Assembly (NCBI GenBank): GCA_025617745.1
Contig: CM046861.1
Span: 17,767,563 to 17,831,562 of the forward strand
Reading direction: 5' to 3'
DNA: 64,000 bases
Source: Heliocidaris erythrogramma
Taxonomy: Eukaryota; Echinodermata; Echinoidea; Camarodonta; Echinometridae
The stretch's first letter is position 1; each line of letters begins with the position of its first letter. The notes below the pieces were generated by a model. It was not told the DNA's origin. It ran no database searches and saw only the letters and a list, made by a program, of their open reading frames with translations. This document shows, one piece after another, positions 21,685 to 33,200 of this stretch. A program made the position numbers and the translations under genes.

Positions 21685-24231
21685 GTAATTTTCATCTTTT
21701 GTCATAAATGGGGCAAATTGTGTCAGTCTGTCTTTACAACTTTATACAAGCAAGAATTGGAGAATGTCAGAATGTGGTGGAATGTGAGATGCAGTGAGCA
21801 TGGTGAGATAAGAGATAAAGCATGTGAATGAATGAATTGAACATATCATATGCTGCTGATCGATCACGAAACAGCTGTTATTTTTCTTGACTTTGATGTG
21901 GTGACTCTCGACCTTGGGAATGAATCAAACATGTATAATTTTCTTATTTTGTATAATCACACAGTGAACAAAGGCAACAGAATTCATACTGATTTTTTTG
22001 TGTGTGCAATTTTAAAAAAGGGGAGAAAGTGACAGATCTCGATATATTGACCATCTAGTGACACTAGCCGGATGTGGACCTGGGGGGGGGGTGCAACAGG
22101 TCCATGACGATGGCCCAATTTCAAAATTTTCAAGTGAAAATCCCTTTTAAATTTAATCTCATTGAAACAAATCTTTAAAAATAAACTATTTAAATTAAAA
22201 TATAACATCAATGAAATTAAAAAGGAGAAAAATGATCTGTATTCACTGGCTAAGTATACTTAGGCTTCAAAGTACCCCTTAAACAAAGGAATATTATTTT
22301 CTTTGACCCTAGATTCTTAATTTTTAAAAATAAATGTGTATTATGATAAATTGGTATATTTTATAACAATTATTGTTTGTTTTAATGGTTTCATTCAGGA
22401 AACTGAAGAACAGAGTAGCAGCTCAGACAGCAAGGGACAGAAAGAAAGCCCAGTTTGATGACCTTGAGGCTACCCTTACTGCCATGGAGGCCAGAAGTAA
22501 AAAGCTTCTCATAGAGAACACCCTCCTGAAGAAACAGAATCAGTCCTTGCTGGAAGAGAACAAAGAACTGAAGGAACGTCTTCAGGGAAACAAAGAAGAG
22601 ACACAGTCCGTGGTAGGTTTTGCTGTGAAATCTTCTTTAATCTATAATGTAAAGTAAAAATAAGTTCTCTTTTTTTTCCCTGACCACTTGCCTTTTTTCC
22701 ATCTGAATCCATTCATTGATGTACAGTATATTATGGTTTGGCATGAAATTAAGATTTCGAGAAAATTGGCGTAATGGGATAAGAGAATTCTTAATATGAT
22801 GTGATAAACTTGTCTTTACCTTCTGTGGTGCATGGATGAACAAAATTTTAATAAAAGCTTGTCATGAAAATGACCCCATAGCATATGTAGGTTTTTACTT
22901 ACAATCCTTTCAAATCTATAGTATATGAGGATTCAATATATGATGTGATATGTGAGCATTCCCATTCTTGTCTAAAAAGGAAATTGAAAACATGAAAATG
23001 AAATATTTCTTTTATGTGAAAAATTATTGAGAGATATTGTGATGATAATTGTTAGAAAGTTAATAAAATTTACTAGTAGTATGTGCTGAAACTGGAAGTC
23101 ATATACCTGTATGCGTTCAATGTTTAAAGAAATTATATGTGATACCCGTCAGAGAAAAATTCTAATATGACATTTTCAACTTCCTTGTTTTATTTGTTAT
23201 TCACGAAGTTAGTCTGTAATGTTGTTCTGATACACCAAACATTATTGGCAAATTTCTAGAGCCAATACAATAATATAAATAAGCTAGTGTCTTATAGATT
23301 TCTACCATTAATCTCTCCCGTTTCAGGTTGTTTTGGATCACGGCTATTGCATGGATACCACCCCTTCCCCTGTCCCCGTCAGTACGCAGCCGTTCGTGAA
23401 GCAAGAGGTCGATGTCGAGTCACCTGAGTCCGCAGCACTCAATGCTCCTCCGCAGCAGGAGTTGGCTCGACTTGTCCTCGCCTTCCTCTCGATGATGCTG
23501 ACGTGGAGTCTGACGATGAGCTTCTCGGGCTGCTCGGCCAGCTCAACCAGGCAGCCGTCAGCGGAGCCATTTGCCTTCTCCGCTCGTCAGAAGGCGATGA
23601 TGAGCAGGGAGGAGGAGGAGCCGTTGTGCCTGGTGACGCGGAAGACCGGCCAGGGCAGCAGGGAGTGGTGGGGCCCACAGCAGCAGAGCTGGAATCCATC
23701 AAAGAACTGATCCAGTTTGACCACGAGTACTTGAAGCCTGTTCTAGATGTTCAAAATAAGAGCACTATCAATGGAAGCAGTCTAGTCGCTAATGCATCCG
23801 TGACGCAAGATATAGCTCAAATCCCTCAGTCGATGGATACCCAAATAACAAACACATGTATTACACAGATTGGTGAAATGGACACTGATCAATCCTTCAA
23901 GATAGAAGGAGAAGATGAAATGGACCTACTTCTCGCCATGGGTACTGATAAAAATACCTTTGATGATTTTGAAACCTCAAATCCTCTTACCTCGGACACT
24001 TCCTTCACCTGTGATCTCAAGGAACTAATGGGCTTGGTCTCAACAACAAAGGACTATGATTCTCACAGCTTGAGTGGGAAAAGTGACTTTGGATCTGGGT
24101 CAGACTCCGGTATCAGTGATGCCCCCAGGTCTCCGTTTAGTGATGAGGGAGGTCCTCTGGGGTCTCCTAGACTTGGAGATGGATTGTGGGAGGAGTCATT
24201 TACTGATCTTTTCCCCTCGCTTGATTTGTAA
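21455..24231 (+). CDS. XBP1: XBP1, bZIP transcription factor of the unfolded protein response
   Basis: Exons 21455-21684, 22399-22612 and 23327-24231. The protein is a nuclear bZIP factor that, after IRE1 cuts its mRNA, activates chaperone and ER-associated degradation genes. The basic region is RRKLKNRVAAQTARDRKKAQ, followed by a leucine zipper (LLIENTLLKKQ... LLEENKELKERL). Unspliced mRNA gives XBP1u of about 275 residues, ending at 23710. Removal of 20 nt (23433-23452) shifts to the long frame, giving XBP1s of about 442 residues, ending TAA at 24231. The XBP1s tail has LESIKELIQFDHEY, matching the vertebrate LEAINELIRFDH block, and an acidic activation-type C-terminus ending LFPSLDL. Exon phases agree (2 then 0). 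An ATTAAA near 25034 may be the poly(A) signal. Confidence 0.97.
22399..22612 (+). CDS. XBP1: XBP1 exon 2 (basic region and leucine zipper)
   Basis: Acceptor TTCATTCAG. It encodes KLKNRVAAQTARDRKKAQ and the heptad leucines. It ends ETQSV in phase 0 at GTG|GTAGGT. Confidence 0.95.
23327..24231 (+). CDS. XBP1: XBP1 exon 3 (IRE1 site, XBP1u tail, XBP1s activation domain)
   Basis: Acceptor CCGTTTCAG. The frame entering the exon runs to TAA or TAG-type termination at 23708-23710 (XBP1u). After the 20-nt excision the other frame runs to 24231. From 23453 to 23710 both frames are coding, and this part is much more GC-rich than its surroundings. Confidence 0.95.
23425..23461 (+). promoter_or_regulatory. 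IRE1 cleavage element: twin hairpins bounding a 20-nt intron
   Basis: Hairpin 1 (23425-23441): stem TGAGT/ACTCA, loop CCGCAGC. Hairpin 2 (23445-23461): stem CTCCT/AGGAG, loop CCGCAGC. Both loops fit the IRE1 consensus CNGCNGN with the cut after the third base. This predicts removal of 23433-23452. The flanking GAGTCCGCAGCACTCA equals the vertebrate XBP1 site. The excised length is 20 nt against 26 in mammals, with the same frame effect. Confidence 0.93.
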
Positions 24232-25060
24232 ATTTCTCTAACGAGAAGTCGTTATGTTCATCTTCAATTGCATTCCCAAGATAGTTATTTTCATAGTTTT
24301 GGATATACATGTACCAGTGTTTGAGTTTGGAGAGCAATGTTATGTTGAATAGCACACAGTGTGTGCTCATTACTCAGTAGAGTTACAGTATTCTCATTGT
24401 TTTCTTGAAATGAAAAACAAAATTCTTCATTTGAAAAAAAGTGATGAAATTTTCTGTTGCGAAATTCAAAGGCGTATGTAAAAAAAATAAATTTCAAAAG
24501 TAGAATCATTGAAATTGAATTTACTTTGATTTTTGCATTCCACGTGATAGCAAGTTTAGCAAAAATTGCTTTAGGATTCTGCATAATATATTCTTCTAAA
24601 TTCAGTGCAGGGAAAATCCTTTGTATATATTTTCATTATGAAATGAGTTGAAAGGACCCTAATTTTATAAAAAGTACTATTATTTAAGGTTATAAAGCAT
24701 ACATGAATAGTGAGATGCCCTTTCGATGTATTTGGATTGCCCTGTACATTTTATTTTGCTTGTTATATTGCTGATGGTCATTGCATTCTAATGGTAATGA
24801 GCAAGTCGTTTTTAATATTTTGATATCTCAATAACAAAAAAACTGATTTGACTGACTTCATTTGTAATGAAGCGTATACATGTAAATCTGATTTTAGTGT
24901 GCCGAGAGGAGAAGTATGCATTGTTTTCACCAACAATTGTATAAATATTTAGAGTCACTTTATATGTGAAAACGGTGATCCTTCGTCAATCTGTGTAATC
25001 ATGCATTGTAAATAGTGCATTTATGTTGAACATCTATTAAAAAAGGCTAAAAGCACATTA
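24232..25060 (+). other. XBP1 3' UTR (probable)
   Basis: AT-rich with no ORF of interest. AATAAA occurs near 24484 and ATTAAA near 25034, either of which could end the transcript. Confidence 0.5.
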
Positions 25061-25249
25061 TTTTTCAGTTTTCTTTCTTTTTCAACAACATGACCTTCAT
25101 TTTTGTCCTATTTCTTCAGTAAATTCTTCTCATATATTACATATATATATATATATATATCTCTCTCTCTCTCTTGCTGTCCCTGTCTTTCTCCTCTATT
25201 CTGTGTTATTCAGTTGTGAAGTTTTGAAGCAGAAAAATGGATGAGCTGA

Positions 25250-25490
25250 ACCAATGATAGATTAGGGTAGTGACTGTGATGATCAGATGGTAGATAATGG
25301 TGATTATGGTGATGATAATGCTGATGACAATGATAATGTAATGCTGATGACGATGATGGGGGGTTGTTGTCCTGGGGGTAGTTGTCCTGGGGGGTAGTTG
25401 TCCTGGGGGTAGATGTCCGGATATGCCCTGATGTAATGATGTTGATGATGGATGACGATGGTGATAAGGATGGTAATAAAAAGGCCTTTG
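25250..25490. repeat. GAT-rich tract with G-rich minisatellite
   Basis: Degenerate GATGAT repeats surround about four units of TTGTCCTGGGGGTAG (about 25365-25425). Confidence 0.8.
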
Positions 25491-26089
25491 AGATTAAGAA
25501 TATTGAGTCATTAATTAACATATTTTGTTAGAAATGCAGGAAGAACTACAAAACATACACTGAAGAGAAAAAATGGAGATGGGAAAGGAAAAAAGAGAAA
25601 AAGAAGCCATGTGCCCTCCCACTCAAAATTTTGAAAAAGTGAAAAAACAAAAAACCACATTATAATGAATTTCAATAATAAGCCACTTCGGAGATGCAAT
25701 CTGAGCATGAGCAGATAAAGGTCATATGTACCAAATTCTAAAACCCACTGACACTAATATTTGATATGTGCTCATGAATGTCATGTAATCATTATTCAAT
25801 TATGCACTAATGGTGCATTCCATGATATCCAGGTGGAAGTATTCTTTTTAAAGGGGGAAACAAAAGCTATTCATGAGGCACCTCTATCACTCCCAGAGTT
25901 ATTTTTCTGAAGTGCACATAAAGGGACCCTCCATGTCTAAAATATCTGTGGATATTTGGGGTCATTTGTACCATGCGCTAACCCCGAACTGGCTTATTCA
26001 TAACTATATGACCTCAGATATGAATTTGAATGTCAGTTTTCATTACGTAGATATGCAATTTTTCGGCGACCTCCCTCTCTGTGCAACCC

Positions 26090-26195
26090 CCCCCCCAAAA
26101 AAAAAAAAAAAAAAAACACAAAAAACAAAAACAAAAACAAAAACAACAACAACAAACAAACAAAAAAAACACATAAAAAACAAACAAACATACCC
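26090..26195. repeat. C/A-rich simple tract, (AAAAAC)n-like
   Basis: A short poly-C then poly-A and AAAAC/AAC repeats. ORFs over it on either strand are artefacts. Confidence 0.9.
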
Positions 26196-27081
26196 AAAAC
26201 ATTCCCAGCCACTGAGTACATCCCTAATACTGCTGAGTGTTACTTTTGCTTTACAGCATTCGTTTAGATTAAGCTAATTGGGTTACAGAACACCAGCTAC
26301 ACATTCACTGGTTTTGTTATACTTTCGATTCTTGATTTTTGTAAATGATGATAGACCTAGCCATTTTCAGAAAATGCTTTTAAAGGGACCAGTCGTTAGG
26401 GAGCTGATTCCTGATTCCTAGTGTTCTATTGTGCTATCTATGCAGCTTACTATTCTTTAATCCTCAGGTTTTCAAACTGCTTTCTTTTTCGACTGCATTT
26501 CTTCTCTATCTGCATTTCCCTCTTATCTGTCTACCCATTTCTCTGTGTTCTTCTTTCTTTTGCTTCTGACTCCTTTCTTTTCTCTCTCCCCTCCCCCTTC
26601 TCTCTCTCTCTCTCTCTACCGTTTTTTCTCCCTCTAGTCATCTTTCTTTTCCGTTTTTGCTTGTTGCTGGCTTTGTGTTATTGTTTTTTTTTTACAAGGG
26701 TTGAAAGTACTAAGATTAAAGATGTAAACCATCTTTAATTCAACCCCCACTCAAGTCCATTTTACTTTGATGTATTTTTTATATGATTGTCAATATTTTA
26801 TACATGTAACCAATATTACTGTCCAGAGAGTGATTCACAGTCAACTCGCTCCAATGATACCGCTATGTATGCAATAGAAATTGAATATATGTAAACATAC
26901 TTGTACATGCATGGTGATGGGGAGGATAATGAGAGTGATACTAGTAGATGGAAATAAACAAATAAGTATGGAACGCTCTGAAGGTCAACCGAGCGCAGTG
27001 CATTAATGCTGCATGCACAGCACAAAACGCACGAAAAGTCGTGGATGACTGGCTGGAGCTGCAAACCTCGGCTGTAGAATC

Positions 27082-27219
27082 ATGGCTAACAACCCGTCAA
27101 CGGAGAGTGATGACGCCAAGAAAAAGCATTTTCGTAAAAAGAATGATGATATTTTAGTTCTTCCCAAGAGCGCAGCAGACAAACAGCGTATGCAGATCGA
27201 CAAATTAATGAGGAATCCT
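27082..27219 (+). CDS. PRKRIP1: PRKRIP1 exon 1
   Basis: ATG at 27082 in CATGGCT. 46 codons, MANNPSTESD... ending KLMRNP, where human reads RLMKNP. Donor CCT|GTAAGT, phase 0. Confidence 0.93.
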
Positions 27220-30200
27220 GTAAGTATGTCTTGTAAGTTGTATCAATGTATGATGAGAGAATACGAAAGCTTGTATTTGTTAGCCCTGTACACATTTGAG
27301 TGTAGTTTCTTTACTGTTTTGATGTGAGGCCGCGCTGTTGAGGAATCGCAGCCAGTGGAGATGGACAAAGAAACTGAGAGTGATGTAACATCTATTCTAA
27401 GAAAAGAAAGCCTCTGGAAAATCATTTTTTATTCTAACTTTTTTTACTTTTTCAAATTAAAATTTTGAGCCCCATAGGCCCTATCACTTTTCTATTTTTT
27501 TAATGTAACTAGATTAGAAGTAGAAAGTAGAAAACAGTACTTAAATGAATCTAAAAGACTAAAGTAACTCAATCTAACTAAGGCTAACAGCCAATCCGCA
27601 GGTCCCCTAAAAGCGCGCTATTTTATTTCCAATTCTGCCTGACTATGAATACATAATGAGCAAGAACAGCCATGAACATCTCATTTGCAAACTATTGAAT
27701 AGACTACTTATCATTCACCAATTGTCATGAGTTATACATCAAATAAAAGAAGAGGGATCAGAGATTTGTGACATGCTTTTATTGTGTTCAAAATAAAAGA
27801 CGAAATTGGTATAAAATGGTGTTCCTTTTATGACAAAAAATGGAAATGAAATGAAATATAAATCTGGCCAAATCTACCATAGTTTTATTGTGAGCCAGGG
27901 CAAATTTGACATGAGCGTAAAGGGCATTTTCTGTACTTTCCAAAGATTGAAATAACATTAATGTGCCATTCATGACAGGGTCAGGATCCAGCAACATGTA
28001 ACCAATGTACACACTTTGTCTTTAAAAAAGTCAATTCCAGCATTCTGATTGGTTACCACCACGCAAGATGTTTTCTCACAGCCAGGCAACAGCTATGCGC
28101 ATGTTTGCGCAAGGATGAAGCAACAGGTTGCGCAATGTTTCATTCAACGCGCACTTGGTTACGGATGGCTCGCTTGCCAATCACAGGGCTAAGATTCTAT
28201 GGTCTTGACCATGGTCTTGACAACGGATGATCTGCGGCTGAATATTGCTGGATCCTGACTCTGTCATAAATTTATGGATGATTTGAATGTAACGATGAAA
28301 AAGATGAGATTTCAGCGCTTCCATACATATGTGTCTTGATGGCGGCTCATATACTTTTTATATGTCTTTTAACAACTTGAAATCTTGTGAAAAAAAGGCG
28401 TTTATATGACTATTTCATCAGTTATTTTAAACATTTTATTTCTAAAATTCTGACGAAAACAAAATTTCCCCGTGTTGGTAAACTATTCATTTATTTTTGC
28501 AGAAAGTCTAATGAGCACAGCATTAATATTTATTGAAGAGCATAACTTTAAAGATGACCATGCGATACAGCCGGCTGGGTGCAGGGAGAAAGTCCATTTC
28601 GGGCACTGGAAATAAAATGCGCGATTTTTGCTCATTTGCATACGACCTGCGGTCTGACTGCTAAGCTAGCCTAATTCAATGTAATTAAGAGTCAAAATCA
28701 TGACGTAGATCTACAGTTAGATCTAGCCCGGGACGCTGCAGCGTCCTGCATGAGTGAAACCACTACTATTCCGTGGGTCTCACAATTTACATATTCGTGG
28801 TGTGGTCATACTCACTCATACATGTAGCTACATCATGTACATGACCGTGATGACTATAATTCGTGTTTAGAATCTAGGCAGCCTCATAAACCTCAACTTT
28901 TTCAAACGCCACTGCACAAAATTCACCAACTTTCACTCAAAATCGGCATTTAATTTACAAAAAACCGACCCCAACATATCCAAGAAATACAATAAAACTC
29001 ACAGATGTTGGAATAGATAATTCAAAAAATGAAATCCATAAAGGCATAATTTACTGTTGATTCTCGCGAAACAAGCTATTGGAGTCACTGTGTACATTTC
29101 CTGGTCGCCGTGGGCACTGACATCTCCTCAAAAGAATTTTATCGTTCAAAATTTGGTCCCTATCGTGTAGTCCCGATTTTCTGTGTGCGCGATCGTAGAG
29201 AGATCGATGTGCGCTTGCGATCCCGAGTTTCTTTGAGGACAAAAATTTTATTGGCCGATTTTTGTCTAAGACATCAGCGGTATGTAAACAACATGCAATC
29301 GCGAAACAAATCGGCGGGAATTTCTTTGGTTTTGGACATGATTTTGACTTTGGAGTTTGCTGGAAATATCAGAAGTTCTCATGGGCGCAAATCCAAACAG
29401 GAATTCTATTCAAGTGGGGGGACACCCCATTGTTGCATCCAGGTGTGTCCCCCCCACTTGAATAGAATTCCTGTTTGGATTTGCGCCCATGGAAGTTCTT
29501 ACTAACGGCCATTTGAGGTAGGAGTAAGATTTTTAATGGCTGAATTTGAAAGCAAGTATTTAAAATAATTGTCTTATTTACTCCTAAACCTTTAGTAATT
29601 TACTTAGTACATGCGACAGAAAATACCAACTATTTTTGCATGTACATATCGTAGTGGTCAATATGACCACTATTCGTGGTGTGGTCATACTCACTGACTC
29701 ACGTGGTGTGGTCAAACTCACTCCCTCACTGACTTACATGTAGTCTTTCTTAGGCTTAACTGTACGAGCTCCGTGGCGAGCTGTACATGGAATGCATACA
29801 TGTATATGGTGTGTCGAGAAGAATATCAACAAAAAAATCTAAATCTTTCCCACACCACTTTTTTCTTTTCCAATATCGGTGAGTTGAATTTATTGTATTT
29901 CTTGGATTTCTTGGGGTCGTTTTTTGTAAATTAAATGCCGATTTTGAGTGAATGTTGGTGACTTTTGTGCAGTGGAGTTTGAAAAAGTTGAGGTGTATGA
30001 CTGCCTAGATTCTACACACAAAGTATAGTCATGTACATGTAGCTACATGTATGAGTGATCTTTCCCACGCACTGTTAGCAATGCAAACCACCTTTGGAGT
30101 TTGCTAAAAAGCACTCACGCATGTGCAAGGTTATTGCAGATAACCTTGCACTTTGTACCTTTGTACCGTGATGAATTGCCTCTCATAGCAAGTGCGTGAT

Positions 30201-33200
30201 ATTTTGCACATATAATATTAGACCGAAAATTCTGTCTCTCGTTCGTTAGCTCTTCACTTAGAGACAGAAACGCTCCGTACACTCGCCTGTGCAAACTCAC
30301 TGATCGCCGAGGAACAGTAGGCATGTAGTTGTTAAAATGTGAATATTACGATTTTTAAAAATATTTGTGTTAATTAAATAGATTAAACCTAGACTCTATA
30401 CTTAAACGAACATGTTCAACTTAACAATTTGACTGTTTTAATCCTTTTAATGCTCCTTTTTCAGGTAATTCAGGGTCCAAGGTTTTCTCCATTTGAAAAT
30501 CTTCCAGCCGTATTCAAACTGTTATAGTGTGTAAGTCAATGTGTATTCGGTTTGCACAGCAGAGTGATACGGCCGTTTCTGTCTCTAAGTGAAGAGCTAA
30601 CGAACGAGAGACAGACTTTTCGGTCTAATATAATATGTGCTAGAAAGGAGCAAGATCACCTGCCAAAAAAGCCTGAAAATTTCACTTGATCAAGATGATA
30701 AAGATCCTATTGAAGAATCTGGCGTGAAATCAGATATTCTATCATCCTAAGGATGTAGTTTTTAAAATTTTGCTGATTATATTGGTGCTTTTACAAAACT
30801 CTTCAACTTAGAGGTCGTGACCACCGCCAAAATTGACAATACCCCACAAAGTGAGCTTCCGTGAGTGGCTAAAAAGGGGGTTTCCTTCTGGGCTCTACTA
30901 AAATTGAAAAAATCGAATGAAAGAAAAAGGGGGGAAAAAAGAAATCGGCAGGTGTGATCAGGATTTTCTTACCTTGCATGTGTAGTCCGTACTAAATGAT
31001 TATGTGATATTTTGTCTTGCAAATGATGCAGTTATCTTACCTTTGATGGATCGCTACGTTACGCTATGCTACTTAGGTCTCGTGGTTTTTATGCCCTTTT
31101 TTCAGTTCCAGCTCGTTGCGATTCCACACCGGATTTTGAGATCGTGATATCTCCGAAATTCTTCTTCGATAAATTTTCTTGTTGGAAGCACTTTTTGTCC
31201 AGAATTTTGCTTTCCATTTGGTATAAATCTATCTAATTAAATCACATGTATTGTAGAATATGAGAAAACATGGATCAAAATACCACATTCTAAAAATTTT
31301 TCAAAATGTGCATGAAATAGGGTCACCCCATCATACTACTGTATACAACAATAAACAAATGCAGATTGCAACACACAGAGAGATCACTTGGTCTGATAAA
31401 ACAATATGAAGGCAAAATTTGATGCTTAAAATTCCAAATTTCTTGAATTTTAAATTATTTATGGTTTAGAAGAGGGACTTTCCCAGGCAACTTGCAGGTA
31501 AGTGAGATTCTAACTTTCACCTTTTCAATCTCGTATTTTTGATGTCCAATTGCCACAGATTATCTGTGTAGCAGTGTAGAATGTGTATTCACCAACTGTT
31601 GGTCCTTTCTGACCTATGAGTGGTCTGGTTAATGTTTGTATAGATGGAAGTTCCAGTTAGTTACTTAATCTGTGGCACTAACTCTGGCCTTTCACCTGCA
31701 GGATAAACCAGTATTCATACCGGACAAGAAGAAGGAATGGACTCCAAGAGGTCCTGCTGAATTTGTCAGAGATGTCATGGGTAAGAAGTCAACCTTATTT
31801 ATCAATTTGTCATTGTATCATTCAGTTGGCTTGCCTTTTAAACTGTTAATATCAACATCTTGCACTATATAAGAGGGATGAGTACATTCAATGCACACTT
31901 TCTATGATTAATGTTTCTCGTACTATAAGTATCATAAAGCTTTGTTCTGTAAAAGTGAAATCAGAACTAATCAACTGGATTAAAGGAGAATTAACCCCTG
32001 ATTACAAATTTACTTATATTGGAAGGTGTAATATATTCCTACTTATTGGCCTAAATCATTTTCTAATAAGATATCAGAAAAGGGTATAAATAAAGATATT
32101 CCAACACCCGGTATCGTCTCCTACTCATTTACATGGGGGCTGCCATTTTCTTGCTGATTTGGAGTTGTACATGAACCATTGAGAAATGTTCCAGTCAGGA
32201 AGATATTTTGAATCCAAATCCTAAATTGATTTTCTTCATTACCTAAAATCCCATATGTGACGGAAAATATAAAGTGGGTGTTTAAGGAAATCTTCAGTTT
32301 AAAAATAAATTGACATATCTATTCTATATTTTTAATCTCAAATGGGTTTTTAATTTTGAGAAAGGCAATTGAGCATTTGGATTAAGAAAATCTTCTTGTA
32401 CACATAAACAAAATGGCAGCCCCCATGTGCTGCTAGCAGACGATACATATTGCTAGCAGATGGTAAATTTTGCTCAGAAAAATTTGATTCGTATCAATCT
32501 CGTATATTTTGACGCGAAGCCATATAGTCTAACAAGTAGGAATAAATAACACCTTTGAACACTATCGTCTTTATATTCGAGCGTAATTCTCCTTTAAGCA
32601 ACAAATACATGTTGCCAACTAGTTCAATAGCGCTATTTTGAGGGATACCATTACTGAAGACAGATGTTTTAATTATTCATTAACCAACATTCACAAAACT
32701 GTTTAATATTTCGCGCGCTTTGTTCCTTTTGTTTCCGGTAGTATTGTTCGATTTCGGCTTTCTGTTCATTCATGCGGTATACTCTGGTGAGTGCAAGACG
32801 AAAAGCTTCAGTATGTCTCTCTTCAACGCCGTTTCCAATTCTGCACTACAAAACATCTTTTCATTCTTAATATCACGCGATAATCAGTTTTAAGTTGAGA
32901 TACAAGATTCATGTTCTTATGCTGTTTCATATATGTATGCATATATTAATCTATTTTAATATTCTTCAATATTTCCTACCCTGGTTGCTGTAGCTTGGTC
33001 TTGGAGGAATACCCGCAGGTCATGGTAGCCTATTCCACACCCAGGCAGCCTAGCTGGCGTAGCCAGTGTTTTCAATCAAATGTTTTTCTTTTATGTACAT
33101 ACATACATCTGGATGTTTGCATTTATCTGGATGTATGTTGCCAAATGAATAATAAATGAGACTCAAAGGTCAAGAATGTAGTATGGGTCCCATGGACCCT

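Larger units (their letters stand above)
25061..27081. other. Intergenic region between XBP1 and PRKRIP1
   Basis: Simple sequence only: AT/CT run (about 25141-25180), GAT-rich tract with a 15-bp minisatellite (25250-25490), A-rich tract (26090-26195), CT-rich tract (about 26480-26640). The last 200 bp probably contain the PRKRIP1 promoter; no TATA box is evident. Confidence 0.6.
27220..31701 (+). other. PRKRIP1 intron 1, crowded with inverted repeats
   Basis: 4.5 kb with no coding signal. It carries a TGACAG-ended MITE (27973-28266), a large foldback (28814-30056) that contains a 112-bp palindromic MITE (29380-29491), and a second inverted pair (30206-30640). Confidence 0.8.

Noticed and set aside
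21202-21705. Minus-strand ORF of 167 codons over XBP1 exon 1
   Set aside because: It is a shadow of the XBP1 promoter and exon 1; no splice or homology support.
29110-29505. 131-codon ORF in PRKRIP1 intron 1
   Set aside because: It runs across the palindromic MITE and the foldback loop, starts at a non-ATG codon and resembles no protein.
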